From Arthrobacter pityocampae (lineage in GTDB: Bacteria; Actinomycetota; Actinomycetes; Actinomycetales; Micrococcaceae), in contig NZ_PRKW01000004.1 in NCBI RefSeq assembly GCF_002927275.1, positions 62,001-126,000 on the forward strand: a DNA stretch of 64,000 bases. Direction: 5' to 3'. Each line of letters opens with the position of its first letter. The stretch's first letter is position 1. The position numbers were made by a program, and so were the translations under genes. The notes beneath the pieces were generated by a model. That model did not search any database. It had not been told where the DNA came from and saw only the letters and a list, made by a program, of their open reading frames with translations. Below, in pieces: positions 13,749 through 23,123 of the stretch.

Positions 13749-14453
13749 CTAGACGGCGAAGACCTTGGTGACGTTCGGGTCGACGGAGATGCCGGGACCG
13801 AAGGTGGTCGAGACGGTCGCCTTCTGGATGTAGCGGCCCTTCGACGCGGAGGGCTTGAGGCGGAGGATCTCCTCGAGCGCTGCGGCGTAGTTCTCGCCCA
13901 GCTTCTGCTCGTCGAAGGACACCTTGCCGATGATGAAGTGCAGGTTGGAGTGCTTGTCGACGCGGAAGTCGATCTTGCCGCCCTTGATGTCCGTGACAGC
14001 CTTCGCGACGTCGGCCGTGACCGTTCCGGTCTTCGGGTTCGGCATCAGGTTACGGGGGCCGAGGATCTTTCCGAGGCGCCCCACCTTGCCCATGAGGTCA
14101 GGCGTGGCGACGGCGGCGTCGAAGTCGGTCCAACCGCCGGAGACCTTCTCGATCATGTCGTCGGAGCCGACGAAGTCGGCGCCGGCTGCAATGGCAGCCT
14201 CTGCCTTCTCGCCGGTCGCGAAGACCAGGACGCGGGCGGTCTTGCCGGTGCCGTGGGGGAGGTTCACGGTGCCGCGGACCATCTGGTCCGCCTTACGGGG
14301 GTCCACTCCGAGACGGAAGGACACCTCGACCGTGGCATCGAACGTGGAGGGGTTGGTCTCCTTGGCGAGGACTACCGCTTCGAGGGGGGCGTACTGCTTG
14401 TCCGCCTCGATCTTCGCGGCAGCTCCCTTGTATGCTTTGCTGCGCTGTGCCAT
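13749..14453 (-). CDS. rplA: Ribosomal protein L1
   Basis: This 50S protein forms the L1 stalk and binds 23S rRNA and its own mRNA. From the ATG at 14453 ([10 protein letters not shown]) it is 234 residues, the usual length, with AAGGAG nine bases upstream; earlier in-frame starts lack a ribosome site. The conserved segment [19 protein letters not shown] is intact. It follows rplK by 144 bp and is closed by the hairpin at 13705-13734. Confidence 0.97.
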   Translation of the reverse strand: MAQRSKAYKGAAAKIEADKQYAPLEAVVLAKETNPSTFDATVEVSFRLGVDPRKADQMVRGTVNLPHGTGKTARVLVFATGEKAEAAIAAGADFVGSDDMIEKVSGGWTDFDAAVATPDLMGKVGRLGKILGPRNLMPNPKTGTVTADVAKAVTDIKGGKIDFRVDKHSNLHFIIGKVSFDEQKLGENYAAALEEILRLKPSASKGRYIQKATVSTTFGPGISVDPNVTKVFAV

Positions 14454-14597
14454 CTGCTTGTTCTCCTTATGCAGTCGTGGTCTGCGGACCGCGCTCGGCC
14501 CTGCCACTCACGACGTCGTCCGCGGGAGCGTCTCCGTCGTGCCGTGAAAATGGTGGTGTGCCCTGTCGGTCGGATCCGGCCGGGCGGGGTGGGGTAG

Positions 14598-15029
14598 TTA
14601 TCCCTCGACCGTGATGCCCATGGAGCGGGCGGTACCGGCGATGATCTTCGCGGCTGCCTGGACGTCGTTGGCGTTGAGGTCTTCCATCTTCATGGTGGCG
14701 ATCTCTTCGACCTGGGCGTTCGTCAGCTTGGCGACCTTGACCGTGTGGGGCGTTCCGGAGCCCTTGGCGACTCCTGCTGCCTTCTTGATCAGTTCGGCTG
14801 CCGGCGGAGTCTTCGTGACGAAGGTGAACGACCGGTCCTCGTACACCGTGATCTCCACGGGGATGACGTTGCCGCGCTGGGATTCCGTGGCGGCGTTGTA
14901 CGCCTTGCAGAATTCCATGATGTTGACACCGTGCTGGCCAAGCGCAGGACCGATGGGAGGAGCCGGGTTGGCGGCACCTGCATTGATCTGCAGCTTGATG
15001 AGGCCGGTGACCTTTTTCTTGGGGGCCAT
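14598..15029 (-). CDS. rplK: Ribosomal protein L11
   Basis: This protein binds the GTPase-centre rRNA and is required for stringent-response signalling. It is 143 residues from the ATG at 15029 ([15 protein letters not shown]). It keeps the proline-rich N-terminal domain ([20 protein letters not shown]) and the RNA-binding C-terminal domain. It is the first gene of the rplKA pair, 123 bp after nusG. Confidence 0.97.
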
Positions 15030-15152
15030 GAAAGGGTCCTTCTCTTGCATTGCGTTCCTGCGGGACAGGAGCGTCCCGCAGGGTGGTGGCCGTCATGGCG
15101 TGACGGCCTGACGATGCTCCCCCGGCCAAGCACGCCGGGCGGCACCGAAGCT

Positions 15153-16070
15153 TTACTGGATCTTGGTGACCTGGTTGTAGGAGAGCGTGACCGGGGTCTC
15201 GCGCTCGAAGATCGAGACGAGCACGACGAGCTGCTGCGACTCGTGCTTGATCTCGGAGATCGTCGCCGGGAGGGTCTCGAACGGGCCCTCGTTGACCGTG
15301 ACGGACTCGCCGACCTCGAAGTTGACCGTGGCCGGCGTGAACTGCGGCTGGACGGGCTTGCCCGAGACGGCATCCGTGTGCACGATCGTGTGCTCGAGCA
15401 TCGAGAAGACCTCGGAGAGGCTCAGCGGGACCGGGTTGTGAGCGTTGCCCACGAAGCCGGTGACGCCCGGGGTGTGCCGTACGGCGCCCCACGACTCGTC
15501 GGTCAGTTCCATGCGGACCAGGACGTAGCCCGGGATGCGCACGCGGTTGACGATCTTCCGCGTGGTGTTCTTGATCTCCACGACCTCTTCCATCGGAACC
15601 TGGATCTCGAAGATGTAATCTTCCATGTCCAGTGTCTGGATGCGGGTCTCGAGGTTGGCCTTCACACGGTTCTCGTAGCCGGCGTAGGAGTGGATGACGA
15701 ACCAGTCGCCCTCCTGACGGCGGAGTTTCGCCTTGAACGCGACCACCGGGTCCTCGACGGGGGCTTCCTCGCCGTCGGCCTCCGAAACGTCAGCGTCCAC
15801 GTCGGCTGCGTCATCAGCGTCGACGGCCTCGTCGGCTTCTACGTCGTCGCTGTCGTCGTCGGCTGCAGTGTCGGCATCGGAGGCAGCAGCCTCGTCGACG
15901 GCGTCGACGGCCGTGACCTCGATGTCGGAGTCGGTGGAGTCGCCGTCAGCGTCGAAGCCCTCAGCAGGCACGTCGCCGGTGGTGGAGTCGACCTCCGCCT
16001 CCGTCCCGTACTCCTCGTTCTCCAGACCATCTTCGGGAGTGATCTGCCGTTCGAGTTCTTGCTCGGACAC
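15153..16070 (-). CDS. nusG: Transcription elongation/termination factor NusG
   Basis: NusG binds RNA polymerase and links it to Rho and to the ribosome. It is 305 residues from a GTG at 16070. The first 115 or so residues are an extremely Asp/Glu-rich, probably disordered extension ([17 protein letters not shown]). The NGN domain follows ([28 protein letters not shown]) and then the KOW domain ([19 protein letters not shown]). Long acidic tails are common in actinobacterial NusG. It lies between secE and rplK. Confidence 0.96.
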   Translation of the reverse strand: MSEQELERQITPEDGLENEEYGTEAEVDSTTGDVPAEGFDADGDSTDSDIEVTAVDAVDEAAASDADTAADDDSDDVEADEAVDADDAADVDADVSEADGEEAPVEDPVVAFKAKLRRQEGDWFVIHSYAGYENRVKANLETRIQTLDMEDYIFEIQVPMEEVVEIKNTTRKIVNRVRIPGYVLVRMELTDESWGAVRHTPGVTGFVGNAHNPVPLSLSEVFSMLEHTIVHTDAVSGKPVQPQFTPATVNFEVGESVTVNEGPFETLPATISEIKHESQQLVVLVSIFERETPVTLSYNQVTKIQ

Positions 16071-16173
16071 CTAGCCGCCTGCTTTCTGACATTCTTCGAA
16101 GGTTGTTCTGCTTGCCTGCACCCGACCCGACGCTCCGACTGCGGAGCGCCGACGGGGTGTTCCCGGGACAGCG

Positions 16174-16440
16174 TCAGCCGGCGAACACCCACAGGGCGGC
16201 GCGGCCGAACACGAGGTCCAGTGCGGTCACGATGAGCATCATGATGACCACGAAGACGAGCACGGTGATGGTGAACCGGACCAGTTCCCGGCGGGTCGGC
16301 GTGACGACCTTCCCGAGTTCCGCGAGGACCTGGCGGATGAACAGCATGATGCGTCCGAAGAAGCCGCGCTGGGGGGCCTTCTTCTCGGAGGGGCTTCCCT
16401 TGGAGCTGCTCGCAGCCGTATCGGTCACCGTCAACCTCAT
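16174..16440 (-). CDS. secE: Preprotein translocase subunit SecE
   Basis: This is the small essential subunit of the SecYEG channel. From the ATG at 16440 it has 88 residues; a GTG at 16428 (VTDTAASSSK) is an equally likely start. A hydrophilic N-terminus leads to the conserved amphipathic segment FIRQVLAELGKVVTPTRREL and a single transmembrane helix (FTITVLVFVVIMMLIVTAL). It lies between tRNA-Trp and nusG, the classical arrangement. Confidence 0.93.
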   Translation of the reverse strand: MRLTVTDTAASSSKGSPSEKKAPQRGFFGRIMLFIRQVLAELGKVVTPTRRELVRFTITVLVFVVIMMLIVTALDLVFGRAALWVFAG

Positions 16441-16581
16441 CAATCTGTGTGGTGTTCCAACCGGACCACCAGTGGCGCGTCCAGCTGATCATGTTTACCG
16501 TCGCGCGGAACCGATGCCTGCAACGGGACTTCGTGATCTGTTTCTGCCGTGCCTTCGCCGTCGTTCTGCGAAGGCCACGCG

Positions 16582-16654
16582 CAGGGCAGACAGGACTCGA
16601 ACCTGCAACCTGCGGTTTTGGAGACCGCTGCGCTACCAATTGCGCCACTACCCT
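16582..16654 (-). tRNA. tRNA-Trp (anticodon CCA)
   Basis: A complete cloverleaf can be folded on the minus strand. AGGGTAG pairs with CTGCCCT, the anticodon loop is CTCCAAA, and the T arm contains GGTTCGAGTCC. The discriminator is G and the 3' CCA is not encoded. It sits directly upstream of secE. Confidence 0.95.
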
Positions 16655-17105
16655 TTGGTCTTGAACCTGTTCAGCTCCACTCCGGACGGCCCGGGAGGGC
16701 ACGAACCAGCATGGTGTTTCAACACCGAGGGACAAGTCTACGCATTCACCGCCGGAACGTCGAACCGGCCGTGTCGCGCCCCGCCATGGCGCCTCCCCGG
16801 GCGCGGCATGGCGGTCGCCGGGGATGCCACGACGGTGCTCGCGGGTACACCGCCGCACCCGGGCGCGCCGCCGGACCGTGCCCTGTCGCTTCCAGCGCAT
16901 TGCCCGCCGTGGGGCCCCGCCACGTCCGGGGCCTGCCGTACTGTGCCCCGCCGCATCCGGGCCTGCCGTACTGTGCCCCGTCGCATCCGGTGCCCGCAGT
17001 ACGGCGCCCGCCACATCCGGGCCCGCAGTACCTGGTCCTCGGGTCCGTATCGGAGCCAGCGCCTAAGCTTGGACACGACACTTGCCCCCCACGGAACGGG
17101 ACCCG
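16655..17105. other. tRNA-Trp/aminotransferase spacer
   Basis: This 451-bp stretch has no supportable gene. It holds the 30-bp repeat array at 16907-17025 and a TAAGCT -10-like hexamer at 17064-17069 that may serve the aminotransferase. Apparent reading frames here have no recognisable content. Confidence 0.5.
16907..17025. repeat. Degenerate 30-bp tandem repeat
   Basis: Four imperfect copies of about 30 bp follow one another (units near 16907, 16936, 16966 and 16997), built around CCGTACTGTGCCCCGCC and GCATCCGGGCCTG. A fifth partial copy begins at 17026. Differences between units show that the array is old or drifting. It is not CRISPR-like, as no spacers separate the units. Confidence 0.75.
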
Positions 17106-18341
17106 ATGAACGCGACGACCGACGACTCCGCCCGCGCAGCACTCCCCCGGATCTCCCGGCGGATCGGCTCGATCGCGGAATCCGCGACGCTCGCCGTCGA
17201 CGCCAAGGCCAAGGCCCTGAAGGCGGCGGGACGTCCCGTGATCGGTTTCGGTGCGGGTGAGCCGGACTTCCCGACGCCGGACTACATCGTCGACGCGGCG
17301 ATCGAGGCGGCCCGCCAGCCGCGGTTCCACCGCTACTCCCCCGCCGGCGGCCTCCCGGAACTGAAGCAGGCGATCGCCGCCAAGACGCTGCGTGACTCCG
17401 GCTACAGCGTGGATCTCTCCCAGGTGCTGGTGACCAACGGCGGCAAGCAGGCCGTGTACGAATCCTTCGCCGCGCTCCTCGACCCCGGGGACGAGGTCCT
17501 CGTGCCCACCCCGTTCTGGACCACCTACCCCGAGGCCATCCGCCTTGCCGGCGGTGTCCCGGTCGAGGTCTTCGCCGGCCCCGAGCAGGGCTATCTGGTC
17601 ACGGTGGACCAGCTGGCGGCCGCCCTCACGCCGCGCACCAAGGTGCTCCTCTTCGTCTCGCCCTCCAACCCCACCGGCGCGGTGTACGGCCCCGATGCCG
17701 TGCGGGAGATCGGTGAGTGGGCCGCGGCGCGCGGACTGTGGGTCGTCACGGACGAGATCTACGAGCACCTGACGTACGACGACGTCCCCTTCACCTCGAT
17801 CGCCACGGCGGCTCCCGCGCTCGGCGACAGGGTGGTCATCCTCAACGGCGTCGCGAAGACGTACGCGATGACCGGATGGCGGGTGGGCTGGATGATCGGG
17901 CCCACCGACCTCGTGAAGGCGGCGACCAACCTGCAGTCCCACGCGACGTCGAACGTCTCGAACGTGCCGCAGATGGCCGCCCTCGCCGCCGTCTCCGGTC
18001 CGCTGACGGCCGTCGAGGAGATGAAGGTGGCGTTCGACCGACGGCGCCGCGCCATGGTCTCGGGGCTCTCCGCGATCAAGGGCGTCGAGTGCCCCACTCC
18101 GCACGGGGCCTTCTACGCGTACGCGGACGTCCGGGCCCTGCTCGGCCGGAGCTTCGACGGGGCCACGCCGACGACGTCGGCCGAACTCGCCGCGCTGATC
18201 CTCGAGAAGGTGGAGGTCGCGGTCGTGCCAGGCGAGGCCTTCGGGCCCAGCGGCTTCCTGCGGCTGTCCTACGCCCTGGGTGACGAGGACCTCGCCACGG
18301 GCGTGCGTCGGCTGCAGGAGTTCCTGGGCTCAGCCCGCTGA
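17106..18341 (+). CDS. Aspartate aminotransferase, class I/II
   Basis: This PLP enzyme probably exchanges amino groups between aspartate and 2-oxoglutarate. It has 411 residues from the ATG at 17106. The PLP-binding lysine lies in [16 protein letters not shown], the [10 protein letters not shown] motif and the [10 protein letters not shown] segment contact the cofactor, and the C-terminal RLSYAL arginine binds the substrate carboxylate. Position beside tRNA-Trp/secE is common in Arthrobacter-type genomes as I recall. Exact substrate preference cannot be read from sequence. Confidence 0.9.
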   Translation: MNATTDDSARAALPRISRRIGSIAESATLAVDAKAKALKAAGRPVIGFGAGEPDFPTPDYIVDAAIEAARQPRFHRYSPAGGLPELKQAIAAKTLRDSGYSVDLSQVLVTNGGKQAVYESFAALLDPGDEVLVPTPFWTTYPEAIRLAGGVPVEVFAGPEQGYLVTVDQLAAALTPRTKVLLFVSPSNPTGAVYGPDAVREIGEWAAARGLWVVTDEIYEHLTYDDVPFTSIATAAPALGDRVVILNGVAKTYAMTGWRVGWMIGPTDLVKAATNLQSHATSNVSNVPQMAALAAVSGPLTAVEEMKVAFDRRRRAMVSGLSAIKGVECPTPHGAFYAYADVRALLGRSFDGATPTTSAELAALILEKVEVAVVPGEAFGPSGFLRLSYALGDEDLATGVRRLQEFLGSAR

Positions 18342-18423
18342 CCGTCCTGCCGGTCGCACCCGCTGCACTGCCGTCCGCGCTGCGCCGGGCTCCCCAGGCG
18401 GCCGGCTCGGGCGGCCACTCGGA

Positions 18424-19104
18424 TCAGAGCAGCCGGCGCTCCGTGGCCCAGCGCGTGAGTTCGTGCCGCGATGACAGCTGCAGTTTCCGGAGCACCGCGG
18501 ACACGTGGGTCTCGACGGTCTTGACGGAGATGAACAGCTCCTTCGCCGTCTCCTTGTAGCTGTAGCCGCGGGCGATCAGCCGCATGACCTCGAGTTCGCG
18601 TGCCGACAGGCGGTCGAGTTCGTCGTCGACCGCGACCGACGCCGTCCCGAACGCGTCGAGGACGAACCCGGCGAGCCGCGGCGAGAAGACGGCGTCGCCC
18701 GAGGCGATGCGCTGCACGGCATCGGTGATCTCCGGGCCGGAAATGGTCTTCGTGACGTAGCCGCGGGCTCCCGCGCGGATGACGGCGACGACGTCCTCCG
18801 CGGAGTCGGACACGCTGAGGGCCAGGAAACGGGACGGGACGCCGCGCCGGGTGCACCGGTGGATGACCTCCGCGCCACCGCCACCGCGGCCGCCCGGGAG
18901 GTGCACGTCGAGGAGGACGACGTCGGGCCGCACGCCGTCGATCACGGTCTCCGCCTCCTCCACCGTCGCCGCTTCGCCGAGGACGCGGATCGCGGGCCCG
19001 AGCGCCGCACGGAGCCCGGCGCGGAAGATCCCGTGGTCGTCGACGATCACCACGGAGACCGTTCCGGGCGCCGGTCCCTCCGGCGGCTCATTCACGGCGT
19101 CCAT
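18424..19104 (-). CDS. LuxR-family response regulator
   Basis: This DNA-binding partner of the kinase upstream has 226 residues. The receiver domain (about 16-135) has the acidic pair D22/D23, the phosphoacceptor D66 (VVLLDVHLP) and K119. A LuxR helix-turn-helix fills the C-terminus (LSARELEVMRLIARGYSYKE). The NarL/LiaR type fits with the HisKA_3 kinase at 19252-20670, 147 bp away on the same strand. Targets are unknown; the PspC-protein genes diverging from the kinase are natural candidates. Confidence 0.92.
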   Translation of the reverse strand: MDAVNEPPEGPAPGTVSVVIVDDHGIFRAGLRAALGPAIRVLGEAATVEEAETVIDGVRPDVVLLDVHLPGGRGGGGAEVIHRCTRRGVPSRFLALSVSDSAEDVVAVIRAGARGYVTKTISGPEITDAVQRIASGDAVFSPRLAGFVLDAFGTASVAVDDELDRLSARELEVMRLIARGYSYKETAKELFISVKTVETHVSAVLRKLQLSSRHELTRWATERRLL

Positions 19105-19251
19105 GGATCTCCCTTCCGGCCGTCGGCCGTTCGTCCTGTCGTCGGGTGAAGCTGTCGTCCCTCCGGCGTGTGGAGCCGCCGGAGGGACGGTGTCTGAGGT
19201 ACTGGCTGTCCGTAAGACCGGACCCGGGGGCGCCGCCGCGTGGCAGGAGCC

Positions 19252-20670
19252 TCATGCCGGGATCCCCGTGGGGCGGGGCAGGCGGAGCCGCACCTCGGTG
19301 CCGTCGGCGTCGCTGCGGAGTTCCGCCGTCCCGCCGTGGCGCTGCATCCTGCTGTTGATCGATTCCCGGATGCCCAGGCGGTCCGCCGGGACCGCCGCCG
19401 GGTCGAAGCCGGGGCCGCGATCCCGGACGAAGACCTCCACGGCCTCCGGGCCTGCCTCGAGGTACACCGAGACGGCGACGCCGGCGTGCTTCGCCGCATT
19501 GAGCATCGCTTCCCGTGCCGCCTGGGCGAGGGCGTCCTCGGCGGGCTCCAGCGGGGCATCCCCGACGGCGACGACGGTGACCGGGTGCCCGTACAGGTCC
19601 TCGATCTCCCCGGCCATGCTCCGGAGCCGCTCGGCGAGGCTGACGGGGTCCCGTATGGGATCGGCGAACAGCCACTGGCGCAGCTCACGCTCCTGCGCCC
19701 GGGCCAGGCGCAGCACGTCCGTCTCCGAGTCCGCCCGGTTCTGGATGAGCGCCAGGGTCTGCAGGACCGAGTCGTGGAGGTGGGCGGCGATTTCCGCGCG
19801 CTCCGTCTCCCGCACGCGGGCGGCCTGCTCGCTCTCGAGGTCCCGCCAGAACTTGAGACCCCACGGGGCGAGGACCAGTCCGACGCCGACGAGGACGGCG
19901 AGGACGGCGACGAGCGTGGCCATGGTCAGGGTCCACGAACCACTGCTGGAGAGCGCGACGAGGACCCCCGCGATGACGAGGACGATGCCCGCGAACAGGC
20001 GCAGGGCACCGCCCGCCCGTTCGGCGCCGGCGCGATTCATCACGCGGGCGCGCCGCACGTCGTCGAGCTGGGACCAGGCGAGCGCCGCGCCCGTCGCGAC
20101 GACCGCGATGGGGACGAGGAACCCCCAGTCCACCTGGACGCCGAGCAGCTGCACCACGAGGACGGCCGCAGCGACCAGCAGGGCGGTCCCGAACAGGATC
20201 TCCCGGCGGCCCGCGCGGTCCGTGCGGTCGGGCCCGACGTCGCCGGCGGACGGGCCCCGACCGGGCCGGTCGCCGGTGGCGCGCAGCGCTGCTGCAGGGG
20301 TCGGGTCCTCGGGAGCCGCACCGGGAGCTGCTGGTCCCTGCCCCGACGGCGCGGCAGCTGACCCGGGGGTCGGACTCGTCAGGCCCGCCACGCCTGCGCG
20401 GCCGCCGTCGTCGTTCCGGTGACCGGTGGCCCCGACGTCGTGCATGAAGGCCGCGGGACCGCTCCGGCGTCCCAGCATCGCGGCCTGGTCGGACGCCGTC
20501 GGGACGAAGATCCAGAGCCAGGCGTACAGGAACACCCCGGCGCCGGAGGCGAGGGTCAGCACCGCCATGCCGACCCGCACCCAGGACCGGGGAATCCCCA
20601 GATGAGCCGCGAGGCCCGCGCAGACGCCGGCGATGACGCCGTCGGACGTGCGCAGCAGCGGAGGTCTCAT
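19252..20670 (-). CDS. PspC-domain sensor histidine kinase
   Basis: A 472-residue membrane kinase. Residues 1-58 form a PspC domain (LLRTSDGVIAGVCAGLAAHL) with one membrane helix. A Pro/Gly/Ala-rich linker follows to about 150, then four hydrophobic helices (160-270). The HisKA_3 dimerisation region carries the phosphoacceptor H299 in AAHLHDSVLQTLALIQ, and an ATPase domain with LNAAKHAG and RDRGPGFD ends the protein. The PspC domain suggests sensing of membrane or envelope stress, by analogy with LiaS/phage-shock systems. It diverges from the PspC protein gene at 20795. Confidence 0.92.
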   Translation of the reverse strand: MRPPLLRTSDGVIAGVCAGLAAHLGIPRSWVRVGMAVLTLASGAGVFLYAWLWIFVPTASDQAAMLGRRSGPAAFMHDVGATGHRNDDGGRAGVAGLTSPTPGSAAAPSGQGPAAPGAAPEDPTPAAALRATGDRPGRGPSAGDVGPDRTDRAGRREILFGTALLVAAAVLVVQLLGVQVDWGFLVPIAVVATGAALAWSQLDDVRRARVMNRAGAERAGGALRLFAGIVLVIAGVLVALSSSGSWTLTMATLVAVLAVLVGVGLVLAPWGLKFWRDLESEQAARVRETERAEIAAHLHDSVLQTLALIQNRADSETDVLRLARAQERELRQWLFADPIRDPVSLAERLRSMAGEIEDLYGHPVTVVAVGDAPLEPAEDALAQAAREAMLNAAKHAGVAVSVYLEAGPEAVEVFVRDRGPGFDPAAVPADRLGIRESINSRMQRHGGTAELRSDADGTEVRLRLPRPTGIPA

Positions 20671-20794
20671 CTCCTCATCAAAGCACGCTGCGGGCCGCTC
20701 GGGGACGGTCCCGGAGCAGATTCAGGGCACACTCAGGGTTCAATCAGGGTAGGCCCCGATGTGCCCGGCGGTGCCGCGGCGGAAGGATGGATGC

Positions 20795-22498
20795 ATGACC
20801 TCCGAACCACCGCCAGGCGGGCCGTCCTGGCAGCAAGAACCGGCCGCATCGCACCCCGCGGGACCTCCCGCCTCCTCGTCGTTCTTCCGCTGGCTGCGGG
20901 GCCTCGACATCACCAGGGCTCCCGACCGCTGGGTCGGCGGAGTCGCCGGCGGCGTAGCCCGCCGCACCGGTCTGGACATCGCCCTCGTCCGCGGACTGAT
21001 CGTGATCCTCGCGATCTTCGGCGGCATCGGCGTGCTGCTGTACGGCCTCGCCTGGGCCCTGCTCCCCGAACCGGACGGACGCATCCACGTGGAGCAGGCC
21101 GGCCGTGGATCCTGGACGTCGGGCCTCACCGGGGCCGCGGCACTGGTGGCGATCGGCCTCTGGCGGCCGAATCTCCCCCTTCTCGGCGGCGACGGCACAG
21201 GCGGTCTGCTGTGGACGCTGTTCTGGATCGGTGCCGTAGGCCTCTTCGTGTACTGGATCATCAACCGCTCCGCCGGCGGGCAGGCCCGCAGGAACGTCCA
21301 CGGCGGGCCCTCGACCCCCGGTGGCCCGGCCGGCGGACCCGTACCGCCGTCGGGCCCGGATCCGGACGCCCCGGGGCATTCGGGCCCCGCCGGACCGCTC
21401 CCGGACGGTGAGGGACCCACGGCGGGGCCGGCACCGGATCCCGGGCGCTCGCCCGACGACGGGCCCGACGCAGGCTCCCATGGTCCCTCCTCACCCGCCT
21501 CGTCGAGCGCCTTCACCGGATCCGGTGCCTCCGTCACCGGCCGCGACGGAACACCGGACGATACTGTGGACGACATCGACGACGAGACGGACGACGCCTC
21601 CGACGCCGGACACCGCACCGTCCCCCTGCCGTACCAGCCCCGTGCCTACTCGGGCGACCCGTGGACCGAGCAGACGCACCCCACCGGGTCGTTGCCCTAC
21701 GATCCCGGAGTGCCGTCCTGGTCGGGATCCGTCTATCCGGCGTCCTCCATGAAACCGACCACCCGGCCCCCGGTCACCCGGTACCGGCCCCCGCAGCCGT
21801 CGGGACCCGTCACGGCACTCCTCGTGGGCGGGGCCGTCGTCGTCGGGGCGGGCCTTCTCGCCCTCGACTACGTCGGCACGCTGGAGCTCGCCACCCCGGC
21901 GGTCGTCGCCCTCGCAGCGGCAGCAATCGTCCTCGCCCTCGGCATCATTGGGCTCGGTGTCCGGGGGCGCACCTCCGGATTCGTCGGCTTCGCGGCGACA
22001 CTCTCGATCATCGGCGCCCTCGTCGCATCCTTCACGATGGTCGGCGGAGCGTGGATCGTCGCCCAGGAGTCGAGGACCACCCCGGCGTCGTTGGACGCCG
22101 CGTCCAGAGGGTACAGCGTCCTGGCGGCGCAGAGCACCATCGACCTCACCGGCCTGCCTCCGCTGTCCGGGGACGTCGTGGTGCCGGTCACCTCGCTCGC
22201 CGGCGCCGTGACCGTGGTGGTGCCGGACGACGTCCCCGTGGAGGTCCGTACGCGGATGGCGCTCGGCAGCGCCGGGACGCGCGGAACCCTGGCGGGGCCG
22301 GGCGGGTCCTCCACGGAACCCCGGAGCGACGGCGGCCTGCTCCAACTGCGGAACGGGAGGCTCAACCCCGACGCCACCGGCTCCGCGATCGTCCTCGACC
22401 TGCGCGGCGCGATGAGCGACGTCAGCGTCGTCACCGACCCCGGGACCGGCGACGCCCCCTCCAACAGCAGCCCCACCCCGACCGGAGACACACCATGA
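20795..22498 (+). CDS. PspC-domain multipass membrane protein
   Basis: 567 residues from the ATG at 20795, with GGAAGGA upstream. A PspC domain (about 35-95; DRWVGGVAGGVARRTGL) is followed by two more hydrophobic helices (105-165). A Pro/Gly/Asp-rich, probably disordered stretch of about 180 residues comes next, then three helices and an extracytoplasmic-looking C-terminal domain (PLSGDVVVPVTSLAGAVTVVVPDDVPVEV) like those annotated DUF4097/adhesin-like. It faces the PspC kinase and overlaps the next gene by four bases. Confidence 0.85.
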   Translation: MTSEPPPGGPSWQQEPAASHPAGPPASSSFFRWLRGLDITRAPDRWVGGVAGGVARRTGLDIALVRGLIVILAIFGGIGVLLYGLAWALLPEPDGRIHVEQAGRGSWTSGLTGAAALVAIGLWRPNLPLLGGDGTGGLLWTLFWIGAVGLFVYWIINRSAGGQARRNVHGGPSTPGGPAGGPVPPSGPDPDAPGHSGPAGPLPDGEGPTAGPAPDPGRSPDDGPDAGSHGPSSPASSSAFTGSGASVTGRDGTPDDTVDDIDDETDDASDAGHRTVPLPYQPRAYSGDPWTEQTHPTGSLPYDPGVPSWSGSVYPASSMKPTTRPPVTRYRPPQPSGPVTALLVGGAVVVGAGLLALDYVGTLELATPAVVALAAAAIVLALGIIGLGVRGRTSGFVGFAATLSIIGALVASFTMVGGAWIVAQESRTTPASLDAASRGYSVLAAQSTIDLTGLPPLSGDVVVPVTSLAGAVTVVVPDDVPVEVRTRMALGSAGTRGTLAGPGGSSTEPRSDGGLLQLRNGRLNPDATGSAIVLDLRGAMSDVSVVTDPGTGDAPSNSSPTPTGDTP

Positions 22499-22749
22499 GC
22501 ACGATCAAGAACGGAACGAGGCGGCACCCCCGCCTCCTGACCATCGTCTGGGGATCGGTGATCCTCGTCGTCGCCTCCCTCCTCCTCGTCAGCCAGGTCG
22601 TGGACCTGTCCATCGACCCGGTGATCGTGGCCTTGGGGCTGCTCGTGGGCGTCGGTCTGGCGCTCGTCGCCGGCGGCATCCTGTCGCTCCGGAAGAGGCT
22701 GACGGCGGACGACCGGAAGGACGACGATCCCCTGTCCGAATACCGATGA
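22495..22749 (+). CDS. Small two-helix membrane protein
   Basis: An 84-residue protein starting at an ATG that overlaps the upstream PspC gene stop (ATGA). Two transmembrane helices are predicted (IVWGSVILVVASLLLVSQVV and VIVALGLLVGVGLALVAGG) with a charged C-terminal tail. No family is recognised. Coupling to the PspC protein suggests it works in the same membrane system. Confidence 0.75.
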   Translation: MSTIKNGTRRHPRLLTIVWGSVILVVASLLLVSQVVDLSIDPVIVALGLLVGVGLALVAGGILSLRKRLTADDRKDDDPLSEYR

Positions 22750-22795
22750 CCGACGGATACTGATTCCCACCCGCCCGAGAACCGAAAGGCACGCC

Positions 22796-23038
22796 ATGCA
22801 ACCCTTCTACCGCTTCCTCCGCTCCTCGCCCATCAAACGCGCTCCCGGTGGCCTCCTCGGCGGGATCGCCGCCGGGATCGCACTGCAGTACGGCTGGCGC
22901 GTCACCTACGTCCGCATCGGGATCCTGCTGAGCTTCCTGCTCCCCTTCATCGGACTCCCGCTCTACCTCGTCCTCTGGCTCCTGCTCCCCACCACGGAAG
23001 GCACCATCGCCCTCGAGCGGCTCCTCGCCGGAGCCTAG
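22796..23038 (+). CDS. Small PspC-domain protein
   Basis: This 80-residue protein is almost entirely a PspC domain: SPIKRAPGGLLGGIAAGIA, then a helix IGILLSFLLPFIGLPLYLVLW. It is the third PspC copy in 2.4 kb and ends the plus-strand run. GAAAGG lies upstream of the ATG at 22796. A strong hairpin follows at 23057. Confidence 0.85.
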   Translation: MQPFYRFLRSSPIKRAPGGLLGGIAAGIALQYGWRVTYVRIGILLSFLLPFIGLPLYLVLWLLLPTTEGTIALERLLAGA

Positions 23039-23056
23039 GACCGGACCTCAGCTCAC

Positions 23057-23098
23057 GCAGCAAGGGGCACGCGCCACACGGCGCGTGCCCCTTGCTGC
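23057..23098 (+). terminator. Strong hairpin after the PspC genes
   Basis: A perfect 19-bp stem (GCAGCAAGGGGCACGCGCC) with a four-base ACAC loop. There is no T-run, so it may be a Rho-assisted terminator or a stabilising 3' structure. It lies 11-26 bp before the cruF start region. Confidence 0.65.
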
Positions 23099-23123
23099 TG
23101 CATGACCTGCGAGGATGGTCGGT

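Noticed and set aside
13097-13771. A 224-codon plus-strand frame in the rplA-rplJ spacer
   Set aside because: It crosses the L10 leader, the transporter remnant and a terminator, and has no ribosome site or domain.
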